From: a virus
Direction: 5' to 3' (one strand)
Virus record (IMG/VR): IMGVR_UViG_3300031857_000399
Coordinates: 1-44,220 of that record
Length of the DNA: 44,220 nt
A program made the position numbers and the translations under genes. Positions 30,987 to 38,478 of this stretch are shown in pieces; positions within the stretch are counted from its first letter, which is position 1, and every line of letters begins with the position of its first letter. A model generated the notes under the pieces. The model was not told where the DNA came from. It did no database searches and worked only from the letters and a program-made list of their open reading frames with translations.

Positions 30987-31208
30987 ATGAGAAATTTATG
31001 GGACAGACTCAAGCCTGAGTTAAAGGAAGAGATGGGAAAAGAATATAAAAACCACCCTAACATTTTAGATGGTATAAAGGATGAGTTATCAAAGGAATTT
31101 TATTACACTAATGTTCGATACTTTACGTACAAAGAGCTGTATTGGATGACTAAAAGAGCTTTCGGTGAGTACGAACACAACCTAAATGGCTTTTTTTTAC
31201 CTGAGTAA
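30987..31208 (+). CDS. Unknown small protein, 73 aa
   Basis: Charged helical protein (MRNLWDRLKPELKEEMGKEY; FTYKELYWMTKRAFGEYEHN). Unrecognised. Start lies in the divergent gap with the embedded minus-strand gene. Confidence 0.6.
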   Translation: MRNLWDRLKPELKEEMGKEYKNHPNILDGIKDELSKEFYYTNVRYFTYKELYWMTKRAFGEYEHNLNGFFLPE

Positions 31209-31245
31209 AACTGAAACAAAACACTCAATATTAAAAATACGACAC

Positions 31246-31413
31246 ATGAAAGGCATAATCAAAAAGCTGATGAGGGTAGCTAAAAGAAAATCTACCAGGC
31301 ATAACAAAGAATCTTGGGCCGATATAATGTACAGATATAAGGACTTCTCGGATGGTGAGTTCATCGACACGCTTATAGACAAGTACCATCCTCCAAGAAG
31401 GAAGTCAAAATAA
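31246..31413 (+). CDS. Unknown small basic protein, 55 aa
   Basis: Start ATG 31246 (MKGIIKKLMRVAKRKSTRHN) after an A-rich spacer. Basic N-terminus, acidic aromatic centre (YRYKDFSDGEFIDTLIDKYH) and a PPRRKSK tail. The tail pattern (FLxxxYxPPxxKS) recurs in the 78-aa protein at 32071-32307 (FLFENYQPPAKKS), hinting at a shared family. Confidence 0.55.
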   Translation: MKGIIKKLMRVAKRKSTRHNKESWADIMYRYKDFSDGEFIDTLIDKYHPPRRKSK

Positions 31414-31414
31414 A

Positions 31415-31448
31415 TTTGGAGGAATAATTATTATGTACTATATTGCAT
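31415..31448 (+). promoter_or_regulatory. Promoter TTTG-N20-TATATTGCAT
   Basis: TTTG at 31415-31418 and TATATTGCAT at 31439-31448, 20-nt gap. The same arrangement and spacing occur at 38479-38512. It precedes the 31-aa membrane protein gene. Confidence 0.55.
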
Positions 31449-31461
31449 TAAAACAAACTAT

Positions 31462-31557
31462 ATGGGTAAACTATTATTAATACTCGGCATATTTAGCGCA
31501 GCCTGTTACATCTGGGCACTTGTGCTAGAACTCAAAGAATATAATCAAAATTGTTGA
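31462..31557 (+). CDS. Very small membrane protein, 31 aa
   Basis: MGKLLLILGIFSAACYIWAL then a charged tail; a single hydrophobic helix (about 3-22) with C-terminus ELKEYNQNC. It has its own promoter (31415-31448) and terminator (31575-31607), which supports a real product despite the size. Confidence 0.5.
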   Translation: MGKLLLILGIFSAACYIWALVLELKEYNQNC

Positions 31558-31574
31558 TTAGTCCATAAGCTAAA

Positions 31575-31607
31575 CAGGTGGCGTTTCTACGTCTGCCTGG
31601 ATTTTTT
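31575..31607 (+). terminator. Intrinsic terminator after the 31-aa gene
   Basis: CAGGTGG (31575-31581) pairs with TCTGCCTG-type arm (31593-31599, with G-U pairs), followed by ATTTTTT. The next gene leader (AACCACTAAACAAAACAAC) follows directly. Confidence 0.65.
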
Positions 31608-31626
31608 AACCACTAAACAAAACAAC

Positions 31627-31917
31627 ATGAAAGGGATACTAATATCAGTAAACAGCATACCACACGCATACTCGGAGATTCTATGTGCAGCATTTGAGCT
31701 GTCAATACAAGACCGGAACGAACTAAAAGACGACTGGCAGGGAAGCGGATGCCTATTCGATACAGAACTTGGCTACGCTAAGATTGTACCAGGAAGTATA
31801 ATACCGGCAGGTAAAAAAGCGGAGATGTGGCACATTATGAACCTTCTTAGCTACGATGATATGGATAGCGATGACAAGGTTCTTGCTGTAAAAGATTACA
31901 TAGCAAATCATTTCTAA
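31627..31917 (+). CDS. Unknown protein, 96 aa
   Basis: Mixed alpha/beta, acidic (MKGILISVNSIPHAYSEILC; GSGCLFDTELGYAKIVPGSI). Unrecognised. Stop TAA overlaps the next ATG (TAATG at 31914-31919), so the pair is translationally coupled. Start follows the repeated A-rich leader. Confidence 0.6.
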   Translation: MKGILISVNSIPHAYSEILCAAFELSIQDRNELKDDWQGSGCLFDTELGYAKIVPGSIIPAGKKAEMWHIMNLLSYDDMDSDDKVLAVKDYIANHF

Positions 31918-32105
31918 TGTCATATAAAGAAATAACTGAAAGATACTATCAAAGGCTTCTTAGTAAATCACTTAAACGCCATGCCAAGGCTGTAAAGAGC
32001 AAGCCAATGAATACATTCGTAAAGGAAATAGACTGGAGTAAATTAGATAACTTTTTAAAAACCAAACAAAATGAATATCGCAGAACAAATGATTCAAATA
32101 GTTGA
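31917..32105 (+). CDS. Small basic protein, 62 aa
   Basis: MSYKEITERYYQRLLSKSLK starts a strongly basic helical protein, possibly nucleic-acid binding. Coupled to the upstream gene by a TAATG overlap and overlaps the next gene by 35 nt. Confidence 0.55.
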   Translation: MSYKEITERYYQRLLSKSLKRHAKAVKSKPMNTFVKEIDWSKLDNFLKTKQNEYRRTNDSNS

Positions 32106-32307
32106 GTCAAACGCAGTAGACAACAAGGCTGTCATCCCCGATGTAGAGACATGGGCAATAGCATGGAGGGAAGAGTTATCTAAATTAGAGACAACCGGAT
32201 GGTCAGATATATGGTCTGATTGGTCAAGGAGACCAAGCAAATCAAGGGCAATAGACCTGCTTGACTTTCTATTTGAAAATTACCAACCACCAGCTAAAAA
32301 ATCATGA
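32071..32307 (+). CDS. Unknown small protein, 78 aa
   Basis: MNIAEQMIQIVESNAVDNKA; Trp-rich centre (WAIAWREELSKL, WSDIWSDWSRRP) and tail FLFENYQPPAKKS, similar to the end of the 55-aa protein at 31246. The 35-nt overlap with the preceding gene and 4-nt ATGA overlap with the regulator gene indicate one coupled unit. Confidence 0.55.
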   Translation: MNIAEQMIQIVESNAVDNKAVIPDVETWAIAWREELSKLETTGWSDIWSDWSRRPSKSRAIDLLDFLFENYQPPAKKS

Positions 32308-32576
32308 TACATAAAGTAAACGAACAGGATAAGACAATAGAGTACAATGGTGAAAAGTATCAGATTACCAGGATGGAGTTCGAGCTGTTTAAATACCTTA
32401 TAAACAATAATAGGATAGTAAGCAGGGAAGAACTAATCAGCGAGGTATGGAAGTACGATAACCACGTAGGAAGTAACAGAACTATAGACGTACACATACG
32501 CAGGATAAGAAAGAAGATACCTGACTGCCCGATAGTTACCAGAAAATGTTTCGGATACATGATTAAATATAATTAA
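32304..32576 (+). CDS. Stand-alone OmpR/PhoB-type winged-helix regulator, 90 aa
   Basis: The whole protein is one output domain of OmpR/PhoB type: YQITRMEFELFKYLINNNRI (beta then helix 1-2), VSREELISEVW, the recognition helix region RTIDVHIRRIRKKI and the C-terminal wing IVTRKCFGYMIKYN. No receiver domain, so it is not phosphorylation-controlled in the usual way. This family binds direct repeats as tandem dimers. The pair of direct repeats at 33785-33845 is a possible target. Overlaps the upstream gene by 4 nt. Confidence 0.8.
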   Translation: MIHKVNEQDKTIEYNGEKYQITRMEFELFKYLINNNRIVSREELISEVWKYDNHVGSNRTIDVHIRRIRKKIPDCPIVTRKCFGYMIKYN

Positions 32577-32586
32577 TAAAAAATAT

Positions 32587-32901
32587 ATGTATCAAGCAAA
32601 GAGAAATAATGGAGCAACATTCTTTACAAGTCGCAACCCTAACCCATCAATGTCAGACAGGGTTAAAATGTTTCTGCTTGATAAATGGTGGTGGTTGCTC
32701 AGCTTCAATAGACCTCCTGAAATCACCATCAATCAGGATATAGTAGGATACGAAGGAGAGCCACACGTTATTGAGGTTGATGGCAGACTTACATTAACTA
32801 TCAATGGTAATTTAATATTGAAAAAGAAAAAACCAATACACAATGACAAAGAAAGACTATTTAATGTACAAAAAGAACGACCAGATGGCTATTCTGTATG
32901 A
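32587..32901 (+). CDS. Unknown protein, 104 aa
   Basis: Contains a hydrophobic WWWLLSF patch (residues about 34-40) and a beta-rich second half (VIEVDGRLTLTINGNLILKK). Could be membrane-associated. Overlaps the next gene by 59 nt in another frame; both frames look plausible, the downstream one having the cleaner helix pattern. Confidence 0.5.
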   Translation: MYQAKRNNGATFFTSRNPNPSMSDRVKMFLLDKWWWLLSFNRPPEITINQDIVGYEGEPHVIEVDGRLTLTINGNLILKKKKPIHNDKERLFNVQKERPDGYSV

Positions 32902-33088
32902 GTTCTACAAGGAAAGATTCGATAAGAATAAGCACAGACCTTTCCTCCAAAGACAAGAGTTTGATACCTTTGCTCACATGGTAATGGATGTCGATAGAGC
33001 ATACAGAAATGCCACAGAGCATTACGACAAGGAACTTAACATAACAGAGCTGAGAGATAAAGATGGTAAACCAATAATGATATTATAA
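32843..33088 (+). CDS. Unknown small protein, 81 aa
   Basis: Charged, helical (MTKKDYLMYKKNDQMAILYE; FAHMVMDVDRAYRNATEHYD). Unrecognised. Last gene before the regulatory gap preceding the Erf gene. Confidence 0.55.
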   Translation: MTKKDYLMYKKNDQMAILYEFYKERFDKNKHRPFLQRQEFDTFAHMVMDVDRAYRNATEHYDKELNITELRDKDGKPIMIL

Positions 33089-33122
33089 ATCATCAGCCTC
33101 CTGATTTATTTATTAATCTAAA

Positions 33123-33139
33123 TTACTAATCGTTAGTAA
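33123..33139. promoter_or_regulatory. Palindromic operator-like site upstream of Erf gene
   Basis: TTACTAA-TCG-TTAGTAA is a perfect 7-bp inverted repeat in the 114-nt gap before the recombination genes; a CTAATTAG palindrome follows at about 33142. Likely binding site for a dimeric regulator. Confidence 0.5.
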
Positions 33140-33202
33140 GCTAATTAGTGCTTAAATGGGGAACAGGGGGCTGTATCTTTTTAACAACTAAACCAAATAC
33201 AA

Positions 33203-33727
33203 ATGAAACAGTTAATCGCAATTCAAAGCGAGCTGAAAGCTCCAAAGAATCAATTCAATTCCTTCGGCAAGTACCACTACCGTAATGCCGAGGACATCCT
33301 TGAAGCATTGAAGCCTATCCTTAAGAAGCAAGGATGCACCCTTACTATTTCGGATGAGATAAAGACAGCCGGAGACATTATGTATGTACAATCTACGGCT
33401 ACGTTATCACATGAAGGAGAGAGCGTATCTGTAACGGCACAAGCAGGCATTGACCCCAACCGCAAGGGGATGGATATAGCGCAGGCTTTCGGAGCGTCGG
33501 CAAGCTATGCGAGGAAGTATGCACTTGGGGGACTATTCCTTCTTGATGATAGCAAAGACCCGGATGCTACCAATACGCATGGCAAAGATTCCAGTTCTTT
33601 ACAAGACGCATTAAATAAGCTGTCCGGCATGAGCAGTAAGGCAGAAGCTATCGAGTGGGCTAAGACGCTACCCGACAGCGTTAAGACACACGACTCATTC
33701 AGACAGGCATTCAGTAAGAAGTTCTGA
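33203..33727 (+). CDS. erf: ERF-family single-strand annealing protein, 174 aa
   Basis: The N-terminal two thirds match the ERF superfamily: IAIQSELKAPKNQFNSFGKY then HYRNAEDILEALKPILKKQG, VSVTAQAGIDPNRKGMDIAQ and GASASYARKYALGGLFLLDD (the conserved YARKYAL...D block). ERF proteins pair complementary single strands in phage recombination and end repair. The C-terminal 45 residues are a helical tail. A RecE-like nuclease gene lies 146 bp downstream, giving a classical nuclease/annealase pair. Start ATG 33203 follows the common A-rich leader. Confidence 0.88.
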   Translation: MKQLIAIQSELKAPKNQFNSFGKYHYRNAEDILEALKPILKKQGCTLTISDEIKTAGDIMYVQSTATLSHEGESVSVTAQAGIDPNRKGMDIAQAFGASASYARKYALGGLFLLDDSKDPDATNTHGKDSSSLQDALNKLSGMSSKAEAIEWAKTLPDSVKTHDSFRQAFSKKF

Positions 33728-33746
33728 TTTACTCAATACGCTGAGT

Positions 33747-33786
33747 AAAAATGTCAAGTTTATTGCTTAAAAAACTGGACATTTTT
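33747..33786 (+). terminator. Hairpin/terminator between Erf and RecE-like genes
   Basis: AAAAATGTC (33747-33755) pairs with GACATTTTT (33778-33786) and continues inward with AGTTT/AAACT, about 14 bp in all, U-rich 3' arm. Low GC but long; acts in both directions. A smaller hairpin TTTACTCA/TGAGTAAA lies just upstream (33728-33749). Confidence 0.6.
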
Positions 33787-33845
33787 ATACCCGATAACGT
33801 ATAAAATATCCATCACTAACCTATATTATACCCGATAACGTATAA
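33785..33845. repeat. Two 20-bp direct repeats, probable operators of the RecE-like gene
   Basis: TTATACCCGATAACGTATAA occurs exactly at 33785-33804 and 33826-33845, 41 bp apart (about four helical turns). Each copy has inverted ends TTATAC/GTATAA around 8 nt. They lie immediately upstream of the leader of the gene at 33874. Either a twin operator for a regulator (possibly the OmpR-type protein) or a replication iteron. Confidence 0.65.
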
Positions 33846-33873
33846 TTTTTCATTCACTTAAAACAAAACAGTT

Positions 33874-34662
33874 ATGCAAGTAACACGCGAACTACTACAG
33901 CACAGACCGCTGTCATTCTCATCCCTTAAGGAGTTCATGCGCTCCCCAAAGCATTACGTCAAGTATCTGACGACAGACAAAAAGCCCACCGAAGCTATGC
34001 TATTCGGGTCCATCTGCCACAAGCTAATTCTTGAACCGCAGGAATTTGACAAGGAGTTTATCGTAGAGCCGGAGTTCAACAAGCGCACCAATCAAGGTAA
34101 GGAAGACTATCAGGCATTCCTCACCAAGATTGCAGAGCAAGGGCTTACGGCAATTCCTCCTGCCACCTACGAGAAGGCGGTGGAGCTTGTAGCCGCACTA
34201 AAAGACAGCCATACCTACAATATGGTTAAGTTGTTGTCGAAAACAGAGGAAAGATTCGACATGACGCATGAAACGGGGCTACCTGTATGCGGATACATTG
34301 ATGGAGTAGGTAAAGACTTCAACCTGGAGATTAAGATTGTGTCATCGGCAGATGCCGAAGACATCATGCGAGACTTCCATAAGATGAAGTACCACATGCA
34401 GGCTGCCATCTACAACTGGGTAAACAACAAGCCTATTTACTATTTGGTGGTAGAGAACAACTACCCATTCCTTAGTCGAATATTCAAGGCCTCCGATGAC
34501 TACATTAGCGCAGGCAAGAAGCTGTTTGATAAATCAATGACAGACTTCAACTTCTGCCTTGACATCGACAACTTCACAGCAGGCTACGAGTTCTATACAG
34601 GCATTGAGCCAATCAGTTTAACGCTTCCTCCTTGGGCAAAGAAGGGAGGGGGAGATGATTAA
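33874..34662 (+). CDS. RecE-like / PDDEXK exonuclease, 262 aa
   Basis: Motifs of RecB-family nucleases in order: LSFSSLKEFMRSPKHYVKYL (residues 13-32), LFGSICHKLILEP (43-55, His of motif I), VCGYIDGVG with catalytic Asp (about 136-144), LEIKIV with Glu and Lys (about 149-154) and MQAAIYNW, the Q-x-x-x-Y helix (about 173-180). These match RecE/exodeoxyribonuclease VIII-type 5'-3' exonucleases that feed single strands to annealases, here the Erf protein. The last 8 nt overlap a small membrane protein gene. Start ATG 33874 follows the repeats and common leader. Confidence 0.85.
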   Translation: MQVTRELLQHRPLSFSSLKEFMRSPKHYVKYLTTDKKPTEAMLFGSICHKLILEPQEFDKEFIVEPEFNKRTNQGKEDYQAFLTKIAEQGLTAIPPATYEKAVELVAALKDSHTYNMVKLLSKTEERFDMTHETGLPVCGYIDGVGKDFNLEIKIVSSADAEDIMRDFHKMKYHMQAAIYNWVNNKPIYYLVVENNYPFLSRIFKASDDYISAGKKLFDKSMTDFNFCLDIDNFTAGYEFYTGIEPISLTLPPWAKKGGGDD

Positions 34663-34798
34663 GACGATAGTGTGCCTTACCTATAAGATAGGGTTCGCAA
34701 TAACATTCATCTACGTATTATGTGTCATTATAGTAAACATGGCTGTATTAATAAATAAAATATCAAATTGGTTATTATGGAGAAAGAACAAGATTTAG
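34655..34798 (+). CDS. Small membrane protein overlapping the nuclease gene end, 47 aa
   Basis: MIKTIVCLTYKIGFAITFIY begins a 47-residue protein with a hydrophobic helix (about 12-33) and a basic tail (WLLWRKNKI). It overlaps the nuclease stop by 8 nt and the next gene start by 22 nt, so it is embedded in the operon. Function unknown. Confidence 0.5.
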   Translation: MIKTIVCLTYKIGFAITFIYVLCVIIVNMAVLINKISNWLLWRKNKI

Positions 34799-35166
34799 TA
34801 AAAGTACCTGCCGAATGGCTACCACTCAATGCCCTTGAGCTATTCTCATCTGGGAACTTCAAAAGTTTACAATCAGCAAACTTCTTTACCGAAGACCTCA
34901 AGATGAATGGGGAGACATTCTACATTAACAAAGATGGATACCTCATACACGAGGACAGCAGGATGTCGGTAGTTATAGGTGAGCCGGAGCTTAACAATGG
35001 GCAGGTATGCCTTGTGGTAGACACATCACATCGGCCAATGCTTGAGCACAGACTTAAAAAACTTTATTCCATTGTTTGGGATAAAATGTGTATCTTAGTG
35101 CTCAGTTTTAATGAAAGCAGAGTAATAGAAGCACAATCAATCATCAGACATGTACACAATCGGTAA
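34777..35166 (+). CDS. Unknown protein in the replication region, 129 aa
   Basis: Start ATG 34777 (MEKEQDLVKVPAEWLPLNAL). Beta-rich acidic middle (GETFYINKDGYLIHEDSRMS) and helical C-terminus. Unrecognised. Its end overlaps the next gene by 17 nt. Confidence 0.6.
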   Translation: MEKEQDLVKVPAEWLPLNALELFSSGNFKSLQSANFFTEDLKMNGETFYINKDGYLIHEDSRMSVVIGEPELNNGQVCLVVDTSHRPMLEHRLKKLYSIVWDKMCILVLSFNESRVIEAQSIIRHVHNR

Positions 35167-35587
35167 CGCCATCGAAGCAGTTCTGTCAGAATTAAAGGGC
35201 AAGACAGGGCTACACTGGTCAGCGCAACTCACCTCCAAAGGCTTTATAGTCTACAGAAAACCACGCATAGACGAATACGTCGTTAGCGAATACAACAAAT
35301 GGAGGGATGCCTGCTGCTCAGTATTTAACGTAGACTACAACGACCTTGACAATGACGACAAGAGTAACAGCTTCGTAGGCCCCAGGCATTGGTGCTGGTA
35401 CATGATGACATCTGTATCTATGCTTAACGTAGACAGCATTGTAAAAATGCTGAACAATCAAAAGAATAGAACATCGGTGCTACATGCCATCCGTAAGATT
35501 CACTTCTATATCCACCGAAAGAACCCAGACAAGAAGTCCCTTGAAACGTTCAATCAATTATTAAACCATTATCAAAACTCAAATTAA
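35150..35587 (+). CDS. DnaA domain-IV-like DNA-binding protein 1, 145 aa
   Basis: The C-terminal part (about 75-118) shows the DnaA C-terminal helix-turn-helix layout: FVGPRHWCWYMMTSVSML, then VDSIVKMLNNQKNRTSVLHA, comparable to the DnaA R-x-x-x-M ... S-x-x-x-I-G-x-x-F ... H-(S/T)-x-V-x-H-A signature, though with N-R-T-S in place of the usual D-H-(S/T). The N-terminal half is unrelated to DnaA and lacks an ATPase. Likely recognises origin-like sites or host DnaA boxes. A second such protein lies at 37779. Divergent, so moderately sure. Confidence 0.55.
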   Translation: MYTIGNAIEAVLSELKGKTGLHWSAQLTSKGFIVYRKPRIDEYVVSEYNKWRDACCSVFNVDYNDLDNDDKSNSFVGPRHWCWYMMTSVSMLNVDSIVKMLNNQKNRTSVLHAIRKIHFYIHRKNPDKKSLETFNQLLNHYQNSN

Positions 35588-35592
35588 AATTT

Positions 35593-35865
35593 ATGTCAAA
35601 GTACGACAACTCAAACAGCGCAGCGTTATTCCAAAACGACAAGAAAGGAAATGAAAAAGCCCCCGACTACAAAGGTAAAGGCCAGGTAAACGGAAAAGAC
35701 GTAGAGCTTGCTGCATGGGTAAGAAAATCTGAGAAAGGTACAAACTTCCTTTCCATATCATTCTCTGAGCCATTTAAACAAGATGGCAGTAAAACATTCA
35801 CCAAGTCAGCAGAGAAACCAGCATATAAGCAATCTAAACCCGACGAAGACGGACTTCCGTTCTAA
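35593..35865 (+). CDS. SSB-like protein with acidic GLPF tail, 90 aa
   Basis: Small protein with a beta-barrel-like centre (GKDVELAAWVRKSEKGTNFL, SISFSEPF) and a disordered C-terminus ending PDEDGLPF, closely resembling the D-D-I-P-F tip by which SSB recruits replication partners. Too short for a canonical SSB of about 170 aa; it may be a minimal OB-fold or DUF736-type protein. Position directly before the primase-helicase gene supports a replication role. Confidence 0.6.
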   Translation: MSKYDNSNSAALFQNDKKGNEKAPDYKGKGQVNGKDVELAAWVRKSEKGTNFLSISFSEPFKQDGSKTFTKSAEKPAYKQSKPDEDGLPF

Positions 35866-35880
35866 ACCCACAGAGTCAAT

Positions 35881-35920
35881 GCAGATATGAGGCCTGCCTA
35901 GTGCAGGCTTCTTCGTCTGC
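35881..35920 (+). other. Nested hairpin upstream of the primase-helicase gene
   Basis: GCAGA...TCTGC (35881-35885 with 35916-35920) encloses GCCTGC-CTAGT-GCAGGC (35892-35908). No U-tract at the 3' side, so more likely a transcript-stability or regulatory hairpin than a strong terminator. It sits in the 84-nt gap before the ATG at 35950. Confidence 0.5.
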
Positions 35921-35949
35921 AATCGTAAAGCATTAATTCACTATCACGC

Positions 35950-37767
35950 ATGCCAAATGTAACGCTGTTCAAGAACATCACCGATACGACCAATCCGGTC
36001 ATCCAATCGGTAGATAAGGTGCTTGGCTTCATTCGTGATGGCAGATGGAAAGACAAGGTTGAGGCGATTAGAAATGCACATACGGACCAGCAAGACGAAC
36101 TTAAACTTGCACTTCCCTGCATACTTTACTCTGGCGAGTTCACTATTAAGTTAACAACCGATAAGGGAGTAGAGACCTGCCGTAAGGATGAGTGTCTGTC
36201 AAAACACAGCCACCTTGTGCCCATCGACATTGACGATGTTGACAACATAGACGAAATAATCGAAACACTTAGACAAGACCAATTTATACATGCCTTATGG
36301 AAATCTCCTACAGGGAAAGGCTGTCATGGACTGATTAAGATAGGAGATGGGAAATCACACCGCAGGCACTATACAGCTCTGCTTAAAAGGTATCCTTTCC
36401 TTGACACTACAGCAAGGAATGAGTCAAGGATTCTGTTTGCTTCATACGACCCTGACATGTATTATAACCCACGAAGCAGCACGTTCTATCAGGTTGAGGA
36501 TGAGCCTAAGCCTGCTGGCGAAGGAGGACTTGCCATCAATGGTCAGGGTAATACAGACTACAGAAAGGTTGATGTCGCCGCTAAGATGGTAAGGTGCGCT
36601 CCTGATGGGGAGAAGCATAATATACTTCTAAAAGCATCTGTCCTTCTTGGGGGATACGTAGCTGCCGGAAAGGTAGAAAGAGAGGTGGCGGAGACGCTTC
36701 TGTACCATGAGATAGGCAAGCGAAACGTAGACAATCTGAATACAGCTCAAAAGACTATCAGCGATGGCATTACTTATGGGATGCTGATGCCGATACATGA
36801 AACAGAGCAGGCATTTAGTGAAGCTGTAGATATGATTTCTGCTGCGGATGACGAGCTTAAGTTCCTAAGTAATACGGATGATGATGAGATTTACATCAGG
36901 AGGTTCAGGCAGGGGCTTATAGAGTCTGGTAAAGGCTTTGGGTATGATGAGCTGGACAAGTATTTTGTGCTCAAGGAAGCCGAGTTCTATGCCTTTGTAG
37001 CACACTCTAACGTAGGTAAGACGACCAGTATCCTTTGGTTTATGCTTGTATCTGCTGTAAATCATGGGTGGAACTGGATGGTATATACCGGAGAGAATAC
37101 GCCTGCTTCTATTAAGATGAAGCTGATAGAGTATCTATTAGGCAGGAAGATAAAAGAGGTTCCTGAGCATTGGTTAAAGTATGCTATCTCATTCATTAAT
37201 GACCACTTCTACCTGATAACGAATGATAAGACATACGAGTACAGCGAACTTTTAGGGTTTGCTGAAACGCTGTCAAGAAGGAAGAGCCTTAAAGGTATAT
37301 TCATTGACCCTTACAACTCGCTGAAAGCTAACGTAACCATGTCAAAAAGCAAGTATCAGTATGACTACGAAGCCTATAGTGATATGCTGGCATTTACTAA
37401 CAGAACAAAGATTACGCTGTTCCTAAGTGCCCATACTAATACGGAGGCTCAAAGGCTGCTAGATAATGATGGCAACCAGAAGATGCCTCATGCTACGATG
37501 GTTGAGGGTGGTGTTGCATTGTATAATAAGTGTCACAACTTCATCGTATTCCATCGGAAGATTAAGGATGAGAACAACTGGATGTTTACGGAAATAAGCG
37601 TAGACAAGGTAAGGAACAAGGATACCGGAGGTCAGCCTACTGTCAAGGGTAAGCCGATTAGATTAAAGATGGAGAGAGGTGTTGAGTTCGTAGATGAACA
37701 TGGTATGCTGCCATTTAACAGAGACTTCCTGCCTACTTATGAAGAGAAAGCAGATAATTACTTTTAA
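35950..37767 (+). CDS. VirE_N primase-like / RecA-fold helicase fusion, 605 aa
   Basis: N-terminal residues about 50-185 match the VirE_N (BT4734-like) domain: HLVPIDIDDVDNIDEIIETL and WKSPTGKGCHGLIKIG, with acidic metal-binding strand and K-S-P-(S/T)-G-K-G motif. The C-terminal part (about 320-560) is a RecA-type ATPase: Walker A AHSNVGKTTS (351-360), Walker B GIFIDPYNSL (449-458) and a sensor strand TLFLSAHTNTEA (489-500). This primase-helicase layout is common in Bacteroidota phages and elements and would load the host polymerase. No separate DNA polymerase is present in the window. Confidence 0.85.
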   Translation: MPNVTLFKNITDTTNPVIQSVDKVLGFIRDGRWKDKVEAIRNAHTDQQDELKLALPCILYSGEFTIKLTTDKGVETCRKDECLSKHSHLVPIDIDDVDNIDEIIETLRQDQFIHALWKSPTGKGCHGLIKIGDGKSHRRHYTALLKRYPFLDTTARNESRILFASYDPDMYYNPRSSTFYQVEDEPKPAGEGGLAINGQGNTDYRKVDVAAKMVRCAPDGEKHNILLKASVLLGGYVAAGKVEREVAETLLYHEIGKRNVDNLNTAQKTISDGITYGMLMPIHETEQAFSEAVDMISAADDELKFLSNTDDDEIYIRRFRQGLIESGKGFGYDELDKYFVLKEAEFYAFVAHSNVGKTTSILWFMLVSAVNHGWNWMVYTGENTPASIKMKLIEYLLGRKIKEVPEHWLKYAISFINDHFYLITNDKTYEYSELLGFAETLSRRKSLKGIFIDPYNSLKANVTMSKSKYQYDYEAYSDMLAFTNRTKITLFLSAHTNTEAQRLLDNDGNQKMPHATMVEGGVALYNKCHNFIVFHRKIKDENNWMFTEISVDKVRNKDTGGQPTVKGKPIRLKMERGVEFVDEHGMLPFNRDFLPTYEEKADNYF

Positions 37768-37778
37768 AACAAATAACA

Positions 37779-38218
37779 TGACGAACAAGGATTTTTTGAG
37801 GGAGCTGAAAAGTTATTTCCCGGACATTGATTGGACAGATGGAGCAGAGTCAAGGGTGCTATTGCTTGTTGACAGGTATCGCTCTACTATAAAGCATAAG
37901 ACTGTTGTGAAGCAGATATATGTAGACAGAGAAGTTGTTCTTCCGGCTACATCAGCTAAAGATGAGGACTATGTAGAGATAGCTCAGGAGGTATGCGAGA
38001 ATCATAAGATTACGCTTGAGCAACTAAGAGCTAATAGTCCCAAGTGGGCGTATGAAAGAGGTGAGATTAGAACAAGACCTTTGGTTGATGCCAGGTGCGA
38101 GTTCGTAAAGAAAGTCTTTGCAAGATTCCCACATACAAGTCAGGTACAAGCAGCAAGGTGGCTCGGTTACAGAGACCACTCATCTATTTATCACTTACTA
38201 TTAAAACGCAAATCATGA
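37779..38218 (+). CDS. DnaA domain-IV-like DNA-binding protein 2, 146 aa
   Basis: Start ATG 37779 (MTNKDFLRELKSYFPDIDWT), 11 bp after the helicase stop. Residues about 98-143 give the DnaA C-terminal signature: RTRPLVDARCEFVKKVFARF, HTSQVQAARWLGYRDHSSIY, with the R-D-H-S core that reads DnaA boxes. The N-terminus is not an AAA+ domain. It probably binds the phage origin or competes with host DnaA. Two such proteins flank the primase-helicase in this operon. Confidence 0.75.
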
Positions 38219-38240
38219 AAGAACAATTAAAGAAGAGAAA

Positions 38241-38468
38241 ATGAAGTATAAAAGATGTTATTCGTGCAGGATAACTTACCCTTTATTTATGTTCAGTAAA
38301 GCTGTTAGATTTCTTATAGCAACAGACTTAGGTAAAGTAAGGTGTTGCCGGATATGCACATTCAAGGCATCCAAACATCCTGTTGTAAGATGGGATGCTG
38401 CCAATAAAGATTTTAAAATAGTTAAATTGACACCCAAGCAGCGTATTAAAGAATTTTTTAAGTTATGA
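38241..38468 (+). CDS. Small zinc-ribbon-like protein, 75 aa
   Basis: Two cysteine pairs, CYSC (residues 6-9) and CCRIC (about 35-39), spaced as in a zinc ribbon, within a basic protein (MKYKRCYSCRITYPLFMFSK). Likely nucleic-acid binding. Unrecognised family; 22 bp after the DnaA-like gene. Confidence 0.6.
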   Translation: MKYKRCYSCRITYPLFMFSKAVRFLIATDLGKVRCCRICTFKASKHPVVRWDAANKDFKIVKLTPKQRIKEFFKL

Positions 38469-38478
38469 AAAGAAAATA

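Noticed and set aside
32360-32560. Antisense hydrophobic frame opposite the OmpR-type gene
   Set aside because: The plus-strand frame is a clear winged-helix domain; the antisense reading is its shadow.
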